From: Porticoccaceae bacterium
GTDB taxonomy: Bacteria; Pseudomonadota; Gammaproteobacteria; Pseudomonadales; Porticoccaceae
DNA length: 10,975 nucleotides
NCBI GenBank assembly: GCA_002701765.1
Contig: NZXB01000083.1
Span: 1 to 10,975, forward strand
Direction: 5' to 3'
Part shown: positions 1 through 7,705 of the stretch, one piece after another
Numbering within the stretch: position 1 is the first letter of the stretch
How the letters are laid out: the number at the start of each line of letters is the position of its first letter
Translations under genes and position numbers: made by a program
Notes under the pieces: model-generated
What the model was told of the DNA's origin: nothing
The model's database searches: none
Seen by the model: only the letters and a program-made list of their open reading frames with translations

Positions 1-192
1 AGGGTTAGAATATTCTGTTTTATTGGCAAGAGTGCCATGTTTGATCAAAAATCTAATGCCCCTCAACATTAGAACAACATGATTTTTAGGCTAAACAAGA
101 CCTAGAGGAAATTCCTAGATTCTTTGCTGAAAAGACTGCCGTCGGTGTAGGCGAGTATCCCGCTAAAGTGTCTTTTTAATTAACTTTTTATT

Positions 193-220
193 TTGGTAGC
201 AATGACTAGAAACATATTTT
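193..220 (+). promoter_or_regulatory. Candidate sigma-70 promoter for the cvfB-like gene
   Basis: A TTGGTA at 193-198 is followed after 16 bases by TATTTT at 215-220 (an alternative -10, TATATT, lies at 220-225). Matches to consensus are partial. The position about 50 bases before the chosen start codon is reasonable. This is inference from sequence resemblance only. Confidence 0.25.
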
Positions 221-261
221 ATATTTCCCCGCCCTAAATGGTCTTCCTTAAACCCATAAGT

Positions 262-265
262 GAGG
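262..265 (+). promoter_or_regulatory. Ribosome binding site deciding the start at 271
   Basis: GAGG lies five bases before ATG 271. The in-frame upstream ATG at 238 follows a C-rich stretch with no Shine-Dalgarno sequence, and its extra 11 residues have no counterpart in the family, so 271 is preferred. Confidence 0.65.
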
Positions 266-270
266 TATTT

Positions 271-1110
271 ATGGTCCAAGTTGGCGCGGTAAACGACTTA
301 AAAGTCTCAAGAAAGGTGGAAGCTGGAGTGTATTTGGATGGATTTGAGCGCGGCGAGATTCTCTTGCCGGCCACTGATTTTTCTGGAGACCTTATTCTGG
401 GAAGTTCGATCTCGGTGTTCCTTTATTTTGGATCAAAAGGTATTCTGACGGCGACGACTAGGGAGCCATTGACCCACGTTCATGCGTGTGCACGGCTATC
501 TGTGGTGGATGTCAATAGCACGGGAGCGTTTCTCAATTGGGGTCTAGCCAAGGACTTACTGGTTCCTTTTGGAGAACAACAGACCAAGATGGTGGCCGGC
601 AAATCCTATGTTGTATACACATACCACGACACTGAATCTGACCGTATCGTCGCGTCAACAAAGCTGCATCGACACTTGAAGGAAACCAATGATGCTTTTC
701 AGCAAGGTCAGGAGGTGGCATTGCAAATAGCGATGGTAACAGACCTGGGATATAAGGCGGTTGCAGATGATAGATACTTAGGCATGGTGTTTTTTGCTGA
801 TGCTTACAGAAAATTGCTGATTGGTGAGCGGCTACCTGGGTATGTAAAGAATATTCGCCAAGATGGTAAACTGGACTTCCTTATTTCCCGAAGCTCCTTC
901 AAAGATAGCGAAGACTTAGGCGAACGCATCATCCTCCATCTTATGGCATCGGGAGGGATTTCAGAACTCTGTGATAAATCGCCACCAGAGGCGATTTACA
1001 AAGAGTTTAAGGTGTCTAAAAAGAAATATAAGCAGGCTCTCGGTGTCTTATATCGAAAACGAAGGGTTGACCTAAGCGGGGATAAAATTCGATTATTAAA
1101 CTGGCGTTGA
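271..1110 (+). CDS. cvfB: CvfB-like S1 / winged-helix RNA-binding protein
   Basis: A 279-residue cytoplasmic protein of the CvfB/YitL family, which has three S1-type OB folds followed by a C-terminal winged helix and binds RNA. In Staphylococcus aureus CvfB affects virulence gene expression; in Proteobacteria its role is poorly known. The family fingerprints are clear. The N-terminus carries the GVYLDG-x-ERGEILLP pattern (about residues 19-32), followed by a second S1 fold with VVDVNSTGAFLNWGL and KDLLVPF (about 78-101). A third segment contains TDLGYKAV and later GYVKNIRQDGKLDF. The end has DKSPPEAIYKEFKVSKKKYKQ and ALGVLYRKRRV, matching the winged-helix tail. Length is normal. It stands alone: the next gene starts about 135 bases later with its own promoter-like sequence. 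The assignment to family is firm; the exact function in this organism is not known. Confidence 0.88.
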   Translation: MVQVGAVNDLKVSRKVEAGVYLDGFERGEILLPATDFSGDLILGSSISVFLYFGSKGILTATTREPLTHVHACARLSVVDVNSTGAFLNWGLAKDLLVPFGEQQTKMVAGKSYVVYTYHDTESDRIVASTKLHRHLKETNDAFQQGQEVALQIAMVTDLGYKAVADDRYLGMVFFADAYRKLLIGERLPGYVKNIRQDGKLDFLISRSSFKDSEDLGERIILHLMASGGISELCDKSPPEAIYKEFKVSKKKYKQALGVLYRKRRVDLSGDKIRLLNWR

Positions 1111-1161
1111 TGCTGACTAGCAGATTTAAATGAAGAAACTACTTATAACAGCGGCCCAGAC

Positions 1162-1191
1162 TTGGTATGATGACGCATCAATTTTTATTAG
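1162..1191 (+). promoter_or_regulatory. Candidate promoter with embedded operator-like palindrome, upstream of the receptor gene
   Basis: TTGGTA (1162-1167) and TATTAG (1186-1191) are spaced by 18 bases, a weak sigma-70 match. Directly after the -35 element lies the perfect inverted repeat TGATG-ACG-CATCA (1168-1180), placed where a repressor would block RNA polymerase. No good Fur box is seen, so iron control is not indicated. Inference from position and symmetry only. Confidence 0.3.
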
Positions 1192-1232
1192 AAAAATAAT
1201 TAATACTACCCAACGAATTACAAAAACGAGTG

Positions 1233-1238
1233 AGGGAG
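1233..1238 (+). promoter_or_regulatory. Ribosome binding site deciding the start at 1245
   Basis: AGGGAG sits six bases before ATG 1245. An in-frame GTG at 1230 overlaps this site and has no ribosome site of its own. Starting at 1245 also gives a normal signal peptide. Confidence 0.75.
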
Positions 1239-1244
1239 ATAAGT

Positions 1245-3875
1245 ATGTTTCGTAAGAAGAGTTTGAATCGAGCCGTTAACTCGATTATCGCCGCAAGTCT
1301 TAGTGCAGGCATGGCTGGGTCGGTGGGCGCTGCTCAGTTAGAAGAAGTCATAGTGACGGCAACCAAGACGGAGGCCAGCACACAGGATATACCAGTTGCG
1401 GTATCTGCATTGACGTCAGAGAGCCTTGAGCAGCTTGGTGTTTCCAATTTTGAAGATTATCTAGTGCAATTGCCGGGTGTTACTGCAGGAGGTGGCAACG
1501 GTCCTGGCCAAAGCACTGTTTACATTCGAGGAGTTGCATCGACCACGCCAAATCTGACAGTGGCAGGCGTATCGGGTTTGGTGCCAAACGTTGCGCTCTA
1601 TCTTGACGAGCAGCCAATGGCTCAGCCCGGTCGAAATCTCGATGTATACATTGCGGATATTGCTCGAGTTGAAGTTTTGGCGGGGCCCCAAGGGACTCTA
1701 TACGGCTCAAGTTCTCAGGCCGGCACTGTTCGTTTGATAACTAACAAACCCGATCTTAGCGCGGCCTACGGTAAAGTCAAGGCTGGGTTTGCAACCATAT
1801 CCGATGGAGGGGATAGCAATAATGTAGAATTCATGATGAACGCTCCTGTCAGCGATAATGTGGCCATTCGAGGCGTCTTCTATCGCGACAAGAAAGGTGG
1901 ATATGTCGACGGAGTAGCTGGGACTTTGTCGGTGGCTGACAGCGCTAGATGGCAGCCTGCCGGAACCGTACGCAGCAATGGTGTGCCGGTTGAAGGTTTT
2001 CGCGGTGGTTTTCAGGCAGGAGCAGATCTCAGTGGTGTCACTTTTCAGGAGGCCTCCGCAATTGTCGAGGAAGATCAAAATGAAGTCGAGTATACGGGAG
2101 GCCGCATCAGCGCGCTAATCGAGTTCAATGATGATTGGTCGCTGCAGGCTGGAGTGATAGAACAACAAGTGGAGAGCGATGGAACCTTCTATTCCGATCC
2201 TAATCTCGGTGATTATGAAATTCGGCGGTATCAAGATGAATTTATTGAAGATGAGTTCAGTAACTTCAGTTTGACGCTTGAAGGCAGAATAGGGGCGCTG
2301 GAGGTTCTTTACGCAGGGGCTTACACAGACCGAGATCTCGAGCAGAAAGTTGACTACTCTGACTACTTATATATTGGTCAATATTTGCCCTATTACGTTT
2401 GTGACTACTCGGTAACTTATGGTGATGTGACTGGTAACTGCGGGAGGCCAAATCTCTATGTGCATGCCACGTCTACGAGCGAATTAACAACTCATGAGCT
2501 AAGGGTAAATACTCCGGCTGATCGCAGTATAAGGGCAACTGTTGGCGCTTTCTTTAGCGACTTTGAGTTCACTGAGCTGAACGACTTTACCTATCCTGAT
2601 AGCGTGAATGCAATCGGATGGGGCGGTGTGGCTGGCTTTGGTTCCAATACTGTCTTCCCCACTCCCGGCTACCGAACTACAGACGAGCCGTTTCCAGATG
2701 ATGCCATTTTCAGAAATGATATTATGCGTACCGATGAGCAGTTAGGGCTGTTCGGGGAAATCACCTTTGACGTATCAGACACTATCTCAGTCACTGTTGG
2801 TGCGCGTTACTATGACTATGAAGTGGATTTTATGGGGAGTGCTAACGCATCTTTCTATAATTTTGGGGGACTTGGTTCAACGGATTATCAAGCCTTTGGC
2901 ACCGACATAAACGACCTCTATGACGGGGATGGTTGCTTAACCTGGAATAACGACACATTCAATACCCATGATACACACCCTACATATTGCGCTGGAGGCA
3001 CTCCGCCAGTTGCTGGTGTTGATGGACTTGAGCAAGATGATGTTGATCGAATCACAAACTCCTTAACGGCGCCAGATGTCAGTGAGGATAGCGGAGTTAT
3101 TGGAAAGCTAACAGTTTCTTTTACTCCGGATTCGGATAGTCTTTATTACTTAACATGGTCTGAGGGTTTCAGAACCGGGTTGCTGAATCGCCCGGGTGGA
3201 GCATATCAGGCTGCAACTAACTACACGGTTCCGTTCGAGGTAGAGTCAGACGAGGTTATAAATATCGAATTTGGTTGGAAACTCGATATGATGGACGGTG
3301 CCATGCGCTTTAATGGCAGCGCGTATATGATCGATATTGAAAAGCTTCAGACGACCATCTTTGACACTAGTATCGTTAACCTCTTCTTCTCGGATAACGC
3401 AGCAGACGCCGAGGTGAAGGGCATAGAAGGAGACCTCACTTATGCGGCCAGTGATAATCTGACCCTGCGTGCTGCGTTCTCGTTCCTTGATACTGAGGTC
3501 ACAGATGTCCTTACGCCCACGGGAGACGTAGTTCAGGGATCATCGTTGGCCTATGCTCCGGAGTTCCAAGGCAATTTGTCGGCTCGTTACGTTTGGGACT
3601 TAGACAATGGGTTAACAGCTCATTTCATGCCGAGTGTTGCCATGTCGGATTCACAAAAGACAGACATTATTCAGCCCAACTCTATCGAACTTGATAGCTG
3701 GACGCTGGTGAACGTAACCGCAGGAGTCACAAATGGAACTTGGATTGTGGAGGCGTTTGTCGATAATCTCACTGATGAGATGGCTGCCATGAGTGGAAGT
3801 TATGTCTATGATCGCGAGCGCATTGCTTACACCAGACCTCGTACCATGGGGGTGCGCTTTACTTATGACTTTTGA
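1245..3875 (+). CDS. TonB-dependent outer-membrane receptor
   Basis: An 876-residue TonB-dependent receptor: a 22-strand outer-membrane barrel closed by a plug, taking up scarce large substrates with energy from TonB-ExbBD. Visible signs are a basic start and hydrophobic signal peptide (about 1-30, cleavage near GAA-Q), a TonB-box-like EEVIVTATK (33-41), and a plug domain with PVAVSAL, LPGV and VYIRGV. The end of the plug is marked by VEVLAGPQGTLYGSSSQAG (142-160). Barrel-type segments follow, such as YLTWSEGFRTGLLNRPGG, and the protein ends in YDF with the terminal phenylalanine expected by the BAM machinery. Cysteines 386/399 and 564/582 probably form two disulfides in extracellular loops. 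Several tyrosines lie in acidic surroundings (for example Y283 and Y559). The class resembles receptors in marine Gammaproteobacteria and sphingomonads. The substrate cannot be told from sequence, and no heme or siderophore gene is nearby. A terminator follows directly. Confidence 0.95.
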   Translation: MFRKKSLNRAVNSIIAASLSAGMAGSVGAAQLEEVIVTATKTEASTQDIPVAVSALTSESLEQLGVSNFEDYLVQLPGVTAGGGNGPGQSTVYIRGVASTTPNLTVAGVSGLVPNVALYLDEQPMAQPGRNLDVYIADIARVEVLAGPQGTLYGSSSQAGTVRLITNKPDLSAAYGKVKAGFATISDGGDSNNVEFMMNAPVSDNVAIRGVFYRDKKGGYVDGVAGTLSVADSARWQPAGTVRSNGVPVEGFRGGFQAGADLSGVTFQEASAIVEEDQNEVEYTGGRISALIEFNDDWSLQAGVIEQQVESDGTFYSDPNLGDYEIRRYQDEFIEDEFSNFSLTLEGRIGALEVLYAGAYTDRDLEQKVDYSDYLYIGQYLPYYVCDYSVTYGDVTGNCGRPNLYVHATSTSELTTHELRVNTPADRSIRATVGAFFSDFEFTELNDFTYPDSVNAIGWGGVAGFGSNTVFPTPGYRTTDEPFPDDAIFRNDIMRTDEQLGLFGEITFDVSDTISVTVGARYYDYEVDFMGSANASFYNFGGLGSTDYQAFGTDINDLYDGDGCLTWNNDTFNTHDTHPTYCAGGTPPVAGVDGLEQDDVDRITNSLTAPDVSEDSGVIGKLTVSFTPDSDSLYYLTWSEGFRTGLLNRPGGAYQAATNYTVPFEVESDEVINIEFGWKLDMMDGAMRFNGSAYMIDIEKLQTTIFDTSIVNLFFSDNAADAEVKGIEGDLTYAASDNLTLRAAFSFLDTEVTDVLTPTGDVVQGSSLAYAPEFQGNLSARYVWDLDNGLTAHFMPSVAMSDSQKTDIIQPNSIELDSWTLVNVTAGVTNGTWIVEAFVDNLTDEMAAMSGSYVYDRERIAYTRPRTMGVRFTYDF

Positions 3876-3895
3876 TAGTTGATACCCTTGAATGC

Positions 3896-3920
3896 AAAAC
3901 GCCCCGAAAGGGGCGTTTTT
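3896..3920 (+). terminator. Strong intrinsic terminator after the receptor gene
   Basis: A perfect 10-base-pair stem (3896-3905 with 3910-3919) with a GC-rich core and a GAAA tetraloop (3906-3909) ends in a run of five T, the last four of which also close the stem. It starts 20 bases after the receptor stop codon. The A-run on the left arm makes it potentially active on the other strand too, though no gene there needs it. It separates transcription of the receptor from the sulfotransferase gene. Confidence 0.92.
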
Positions 3921-3961
3921 GTGTCGGTCGGAAACATAAATGACGTCTCAGTCGAAATATT

Positions 3962-5968
3962 ATGATTAGGCAAAACCCTATGGTCGAGTCACGCGATACC
4001 TTTGAGTCAATTCAACAACAGATCGCCACGGGCGATATTCCCGGAGCAATTGCGAGCCTGGATTCTCTCGATCCTGCGAAGCGCAGCAGCGTTGAAGGGT
4101 TATATTTATCAGCCGTTTGTCACAGGTACCTCCGCAATTCAGCATTGTCATTAGAGGCTTTGGACCAATTGCAAAAAGTTGCGCCAGAATATGGGCGAGG
4201 CCATCAAGAGCGGGGGCATCTTTTGAGAGATATGGGTCGAGATGAGGGGGCGTTGCAAGCCTACCGTCAGGCTTGTGCACATAATCCAGCTTTGATAGCA
4301 AGTTGGCGAGCGCAGCTAGAAATATACAAGGCAAGGGGAGTTAGCACGGGGCATGGACATATCGCAGCTCAAGTAGATCGTTTGGGCAAACTGCCCAAAC
4401 CGTTGCTGGCATCGTCAGACATGCTTCATGAAGGGAGATTATTAAAGGCGGAACAGATTTGCCGATCTTTTATGCAAAAAAATCCCAAAAACATTGAGGG
4501 CATGAGGATTTTGGCTGAGATCGGCGTCCGATTCGGCGTTCTAGATGAGGCGCAATTTCTGCTAGAGAGCGCTATTACTTTTGATCCGGATGACATCCAG
4601 ATCAGAATTGACCTGATACAGGTTCTAAGAGATAGGCAAAGATATGAGAAAGCTTTTGAGGAGACGGGCAAACTTTTGCAGATGAATCCTAACAACCTAC
4701 AGTTTCAATCTCTTTATGCGATCTTATGTATGCAACTTGGAGATTTTGATAATGCGATCAATTATTTTGACCGTATAATCGAACGTTCACCCAAGGATCC
4801 CATAACTCACGTGTCCCGCGGCCATGCGCTTAAGACAAAAGGAGATTTCAGTGAGGCGGTGAGATCTTATCGGAAAGCATCCAAAAATCAACCTCTTCAC
4901 TGTGAAGCATATTACGCTCTGAGTAATCTAAAGACCTATCGCTTCTCGGACGAAGAGGTAAAAGCTATGCAACACATAGCCAATGATGCTCGGGTAAGTG
5001 GTCAGAATGAGGTTTATTTAAACTTTGCGCTTGGCAAGGCGTTTGAAGACCGAAAGAATTTCGACCTGGCATTTTCACACTATGCGTTTGGCAATAGCAC
5101 GAAAGCCGCGTTGGTGAACTACGATAGTGACAACACCACAAAACAGACACAGGATCAAATTGATGCGTGCGGCAAGATGCTCTTTGAAAAATTCAGAAAC
5201 ATGGGAAATGGAGCTGCTGATCCTATTTTTATCGTTGGGCTTCCAAGAGCCGGTTCGACGTTATTGGAGCAGATTCTCTCGTCACATAGTTTGGTGGAAG
5301 GAACTGCTGAGTTACCTGACATTCTGACCTTGTCAGGTCGCCTGCGTCGGAAAGGTAAGAGGCAAGGAAACAAACCATATCCCCATAATTTACATGATCT
5401 GGACGTAAAAACTCTCAGGCGTTTTGGCGATGATTATATGCGAGACACAGAAATTCATAGAACAGACACCCCCTTTTTTATTGACAAGATGCCAAATAAT
5501 TTTAGGCATATCGGGTTAATTAAATTGATTTTGCCAAACGCCAAGATAATTGATGCTCGTCGCCACCCTATGGCGTGCTGTTTTAGTGGATTTAAGCAGT
5601 TGTTTGGGGAAGGTCAATTTTTTACATACTCACTCGAGGATATTGGCAGATATTATAGGGATTATGTCGAGTTAATGGATCATTGGGACCGAGTGCTGCC
5701 GGATCAAGTGCTTCTGGTTCAATATGAGGATGTCGTTGCCGATCTGGAATCTCAAGTCCGACGGATATTAGACTATTGTAACCTGCCGTTTGAGTCAGCC
5801 TGTCTCAGTTTTCATAAAACAGAGAGGGCTGTCCGAACACCAAGCTCAGAGCAAGTTCGCCAACCGATTTATAGGGAGGGTCTTGAACAGTGGCGTTATT
5901 TTGATCACCACCTGGAGCCATTGAGGCAAGCTCTTGGTAAAGTCTTAGAACGTTGCCCTCTCAACTAA
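3962..5968 (+). CDS. TPR-repeat sulfotransferase (PAPS-dependent)
   Basis: A 668-residue two-part protein. Roughly residues 15-320 are helical repeats of tetratricopeptide type; the clearest units lie near 73-108, 185-215, 249-280 and 283-315 and end in the usual Asn/Ser-Pro turns. Residues 420-665 are a sulfotransferase domain (Sulfotransferase_3 type). The 5'-phosphosulfate loop is PIFIVGLPRAGSTLLEQIL (421-439), and the 3'-phosphate site is DARRHPMACCFSG (531-543), with R534 and S542 as likely PAPS contacts. The tail has YEDVVADLE and the AVRTPSSEQVRQPIY signature of the TPR-linked subfamily. These enzymes move a sulfate group from PAPS to an unknown acceptor; related folds include tyrosylprotein sulfotransferases. 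There is no signal peptide, so it is presumably cytoplasmic. No clear ribosome site precedes ATG 3962; ATG 3980, nine bases after a weak TAGG, is an alternative start. Domain calls are firm; the acceptor is unknown. Confidence 0.92.
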   Translation: MIRQNPMVESRDTFESIQQQIATGDIPGAIASLDSLDPAKRSSVEGLYLSAVCHRYLRNSALSLEALDQLQKVAPEYGRGHQERGHLLRDMGRDEGALQAYRQACAHNPALIASWRAQLEIYKARGVSTGHGHIAAQVDRLGKLPKPLLASSDMLHEGRLLKAEQICRSFMQKNPKNIEGMRILAEIGVRFGVLDEAQFLLESAITFDPDDIQIRIDLIQVLRDRQRYEKAFEETGKLLQMNPNNLQFQSLYAILCMQLGDFDNAINYFDRIIERSPKDPITHVSRGHALKTKGDFSEAVRSYRKASKNQPLHCEAYYALSNLKTYRFSDEEVKAMQHIANDARVSGQNEVYLNFALGKAFEDRKNFDLAFSHYAFGNSTKAALVNYDSDNTTKQTQDQIDACGKMLFEKFRNMGNGAADPIFIVGLPRAGSTLLEQILSSHSLVEGTAELPDILTLSGRLRRKGKRQGNKPYPHNLHDLDVKTLRRFGDDYMRDTEIHRTDTPFFIDKMPNNFRHIGLIKLILPNAKIIDARRHPMACCFSGFKQLFGEGQFFTYSLEDIGRYYRDYVELMDHWDRVLPDQVLLVQYEDVVADLESQVRRILDYCNLPFESACLSFHKTERAVRTPSSEQVRQPIYREGLEQWRYFDHHLEPLRQALGKVLERCPLN

Positions 5969-5983
5969 GAGTAGCTCATTCGT

Positions 5984-6020
5984 CGATGCGACCACCCCTG
6001 CTAAGCGCGCAGTTGCATCG
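5984..6020. repeat. Inverted repeat (hairpin) between convergent genes
   Basis: CGATGCGAC (5984-5992) can pair with GTTGCATCG (6012-6020) over nine bases with one G-T pair, leaving a 19-base loop. It lies 15 bases after the sulfotransferase stop. No T-run follows, so it is not a standard intrinsic terminator. It could still stabilise the 3' end of the mRNA or act as a factor-assisted stop. I see no other convincing terminator in 5969-6103 for either convergent gene. Confidence 0.35.
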
Positions 6021-6103
6021 TACAGACAAGAATCTTAGAAATAGTGAACACTTCAAGCGGGCTTTTATTTTGCTCTTTCGACCTTAATATCGAACACATT
6101 AAA

Positions 6104-7705
6104 TTACCGACGTTCTTTAACCTCTTTATAGAGGCCAGTACATAGACTGAATGACGCCAAGATTACCACTATAGAAAAGGGCAAAGCAGCGAGAATCGAT
6201 GCTGTTTGTAAAGCAGCAAGGCCTCCGGAAAAGAGCAGGGCCGCTGCGACTGAACCAATTGCAACGCCCCAAAAAATTCTCAGTCGCTGACTCGGATTTG
6301 GATCACCCATAGTAATAAGTGTGCAGATAACGAGTGTAGCTGAATCAGCAGACGTTACAAAGTATGTTACAAGAAGAATGACACAGACTGTCGCAATGGT
6401 AGCCGTCAGAATAGTATTGGCTTTCATTGATTCGATAGTTGTGAAGAGAGCTGATGTCAAGTCCTGATTTACCGCGGCGGCTATACCGCTATTCTCAAAG
6501 AGCTGGAGGTAGATTGCAGTATTGCCAAATATCGTGAGCCACACGATGGCTAGCAATGTGGGTGCCAACAGAACGCCAATTACAAATTCCCGGATGGTTC
6601 TACCGCGGGAAATACGGGCTATGAACATGCTTACAAAAGGCGCCCATGCAATCCACCATCCCCAATAAAAAATCGTCCAAGAATTTTGCCATGGACTCTC
6701 TGGATCAGGATCTACCCAGAAGCTAAGTTTGGGTAAATTTACAAAGTAATCTAAGCTATTTTTAAACAGGCTAGTAATAAGGTATCCAGTCGGCCCAAGT
6801 AGAAAAAACGCCAATAAAATAAGAAGTGTGAGGCGCATATTTAGGACACTTAGTATACGGATACCTCGCTTCACTCCGGTGAGTGCTGACACAGTAGCTA
6901 CCACTGAGATGACAGCGATTAGGCCTATTTGAGTAGTTATATCGATCGTCATATCGGCCAGATAATTTAGTCCAGCATTTATTTGCTGCGCGCCTAAACC
7001 CAGCGAGGTCGCGATGCCAAAAACCGTACCGGCAACTGCTAGCAAATCTGCGAAGAAACCGAGGGGGCCATAGATCCTATCGCCGAAGACAGTATAAAGC
7101 GTAGAACGGATCGACAGCGGCAAACCTCTTCGAAAGGATGAATAGGCTAAAGCCATGCCAAGTACCACGTAAATGGCCCAACCATGTAAGCCCCAATGAA
7201 ATAGCGAGAGGCGCATCCCAACCTGCGCGCCAACCTCGGTAAGCTGCTCTGACTCACTTAGAAATGGATTTGTTTGCATATGAGTCATGGGCTCAGCTAT
7301 GCTCCAAAACAGAATTCCAATGCCGAGACCGGCACCAAACAGCATCGAGAACCACTGAAATAGATGAAATTCAGGAGTGTCATCATCTTTTCCAAGTTTA
7401 ATATCGTGCGCCGGACTTATGCTCAACAAAATAGCAAGTATCAGAATTATGGACATCAGGTAGATGTAGAAGCCGCCGAATTCATTTGCAATGAAGTTCT
7501 TGGCGGCAGAGAAGACACTGTCCGCGTAACTCGGATTAATAACGGTAAATACCACAAACCCTATTACCAATAGCGGTGCCGAAATTGCCATACCCCGGTT
7601 GTCGCCCGCGAAAAAAAGTTTTTTGGCTGTTGATATTTTTGAAATAATAGTATTTCTCAATAGCTCACAGGAATAAGAAGTCTTTTCAGGATTTTTTACC
7701 TTCAA
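6104..7705 (-). CDS. BCCT-family transporter (betaine/choline/carnitine type)
   Basis: A 533-residue inner-membrane carrier of the betaine-choline-carnitine transporter family, which imports quaternary ammonium or sulfonium osmolytes such as glycine betaine, choline or DMSP. About twelve hydrophobic segments are visible from residue 39 on. The glycine-rich unwound helix reads GAGLGIGILFWSIAEP (124-139); its G-x-G-x-G form resembles sodium-coupled BetP, with Leu where BetP has Met. The aromatic family signature is WTIFYWGWWIAWAPF (343-357), supplying the tryptophan box that holds the trimethylammonium group. The C-terminus is short (LYKEVKERR), without the long tail of osmosensing BetP or BetT. 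The start codon is TTG, supported by GGAG five bases upstream; the first in-frame ATG would remove the 38-residue N-terminal tail. It stands alone, divergent from the next gene. Family is certain; substrate is not. Confidence 0.94.
   Translation of the reverse strand: MKVKNPEKTSYSCELLRNTIISKISTAKKLFFAGDNRGMAISAPLLVIGFVVFTVINPSYADSVFSAAKNFIANEFGGFYIYLMSIILILAILLSISPAHDIKLGKDDDTPEFHLFQWFSMLFGAGLGIGILFWSIAEPMTHMQTNPFLSESEQLTEVGAQVGMRLSLFHWGLHGWAIYVVLGMALAYSSFRRGLPLSIRSTLYTVFGDRIYGPLGFFADLLAVAGTVFGIATSLGLGAQQINAGLNYLADMTIDITTQIGLIAVISVVATVSALTGVKRGIRILSVLNMRLTLLILLAFFLLGPTGYLITSLFKNSLDYFVNLPKLSFWVDPDPESPWQNSWTIFYWGWWIAWAPFVSMFIARISRGRTIREFVIGVLLAPTLLAIVWLTIFGNTAIYLQLFENSGIAAAVNQDLTSALFTTIESMKANTILTATIATVCVILLVTYFVTSADSATLVICTLITMGDPNPSQRLRIFWGVAIGSVAAALLFSGGLAALQTASILAALPFSIVVILASFSLCTGLYKEVKERR

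Larger units (their letters stand above)
1..270. other. Left-edge non-coding region upstream of cvfB-like gene
   Basis: No convincing gene is visible here. Two plus-strand frames are open from the window edge (to a TAG at 70-72 and a TGA at 80-82), so the last codons of an upstream gene may be present, but neither is recognisable. A second open stretch runs from 90 to a TAA at 177-179 (28 codons after an in-frame TAG) and has protein-like composition, but no start codon or ribosome site. It could be the worn 3' end of an old gene or chance. A small inverted repeat, AGGAA-A-TTCCT, lies at 106-116. The last 80 bases are A/T-rich and probably hold the promoter for the next gene. Confidence 0.4.

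Noticed and set aside
1192-1210. Possible Fur box in the A/T-rich sequence before the receptor gene
   Set aside because: The stretch has A/T runs but lacks the symmetric GATAAT-type repeats of a Fur site.
1461-2078. Minus-strand open frames inside the receptor gene
   Set aside because: They lie opposite a clearly coding gene, have odd composition and show no ribosome sites or family motifs.
3962-5968. Whether the TPR-sulfotransferase is two genes fused by error
   Set aside because: The TPR-plus-sulfotransferase order is a known architecture, the frame is continuous and the linker shows no leftover start or ribosome site.
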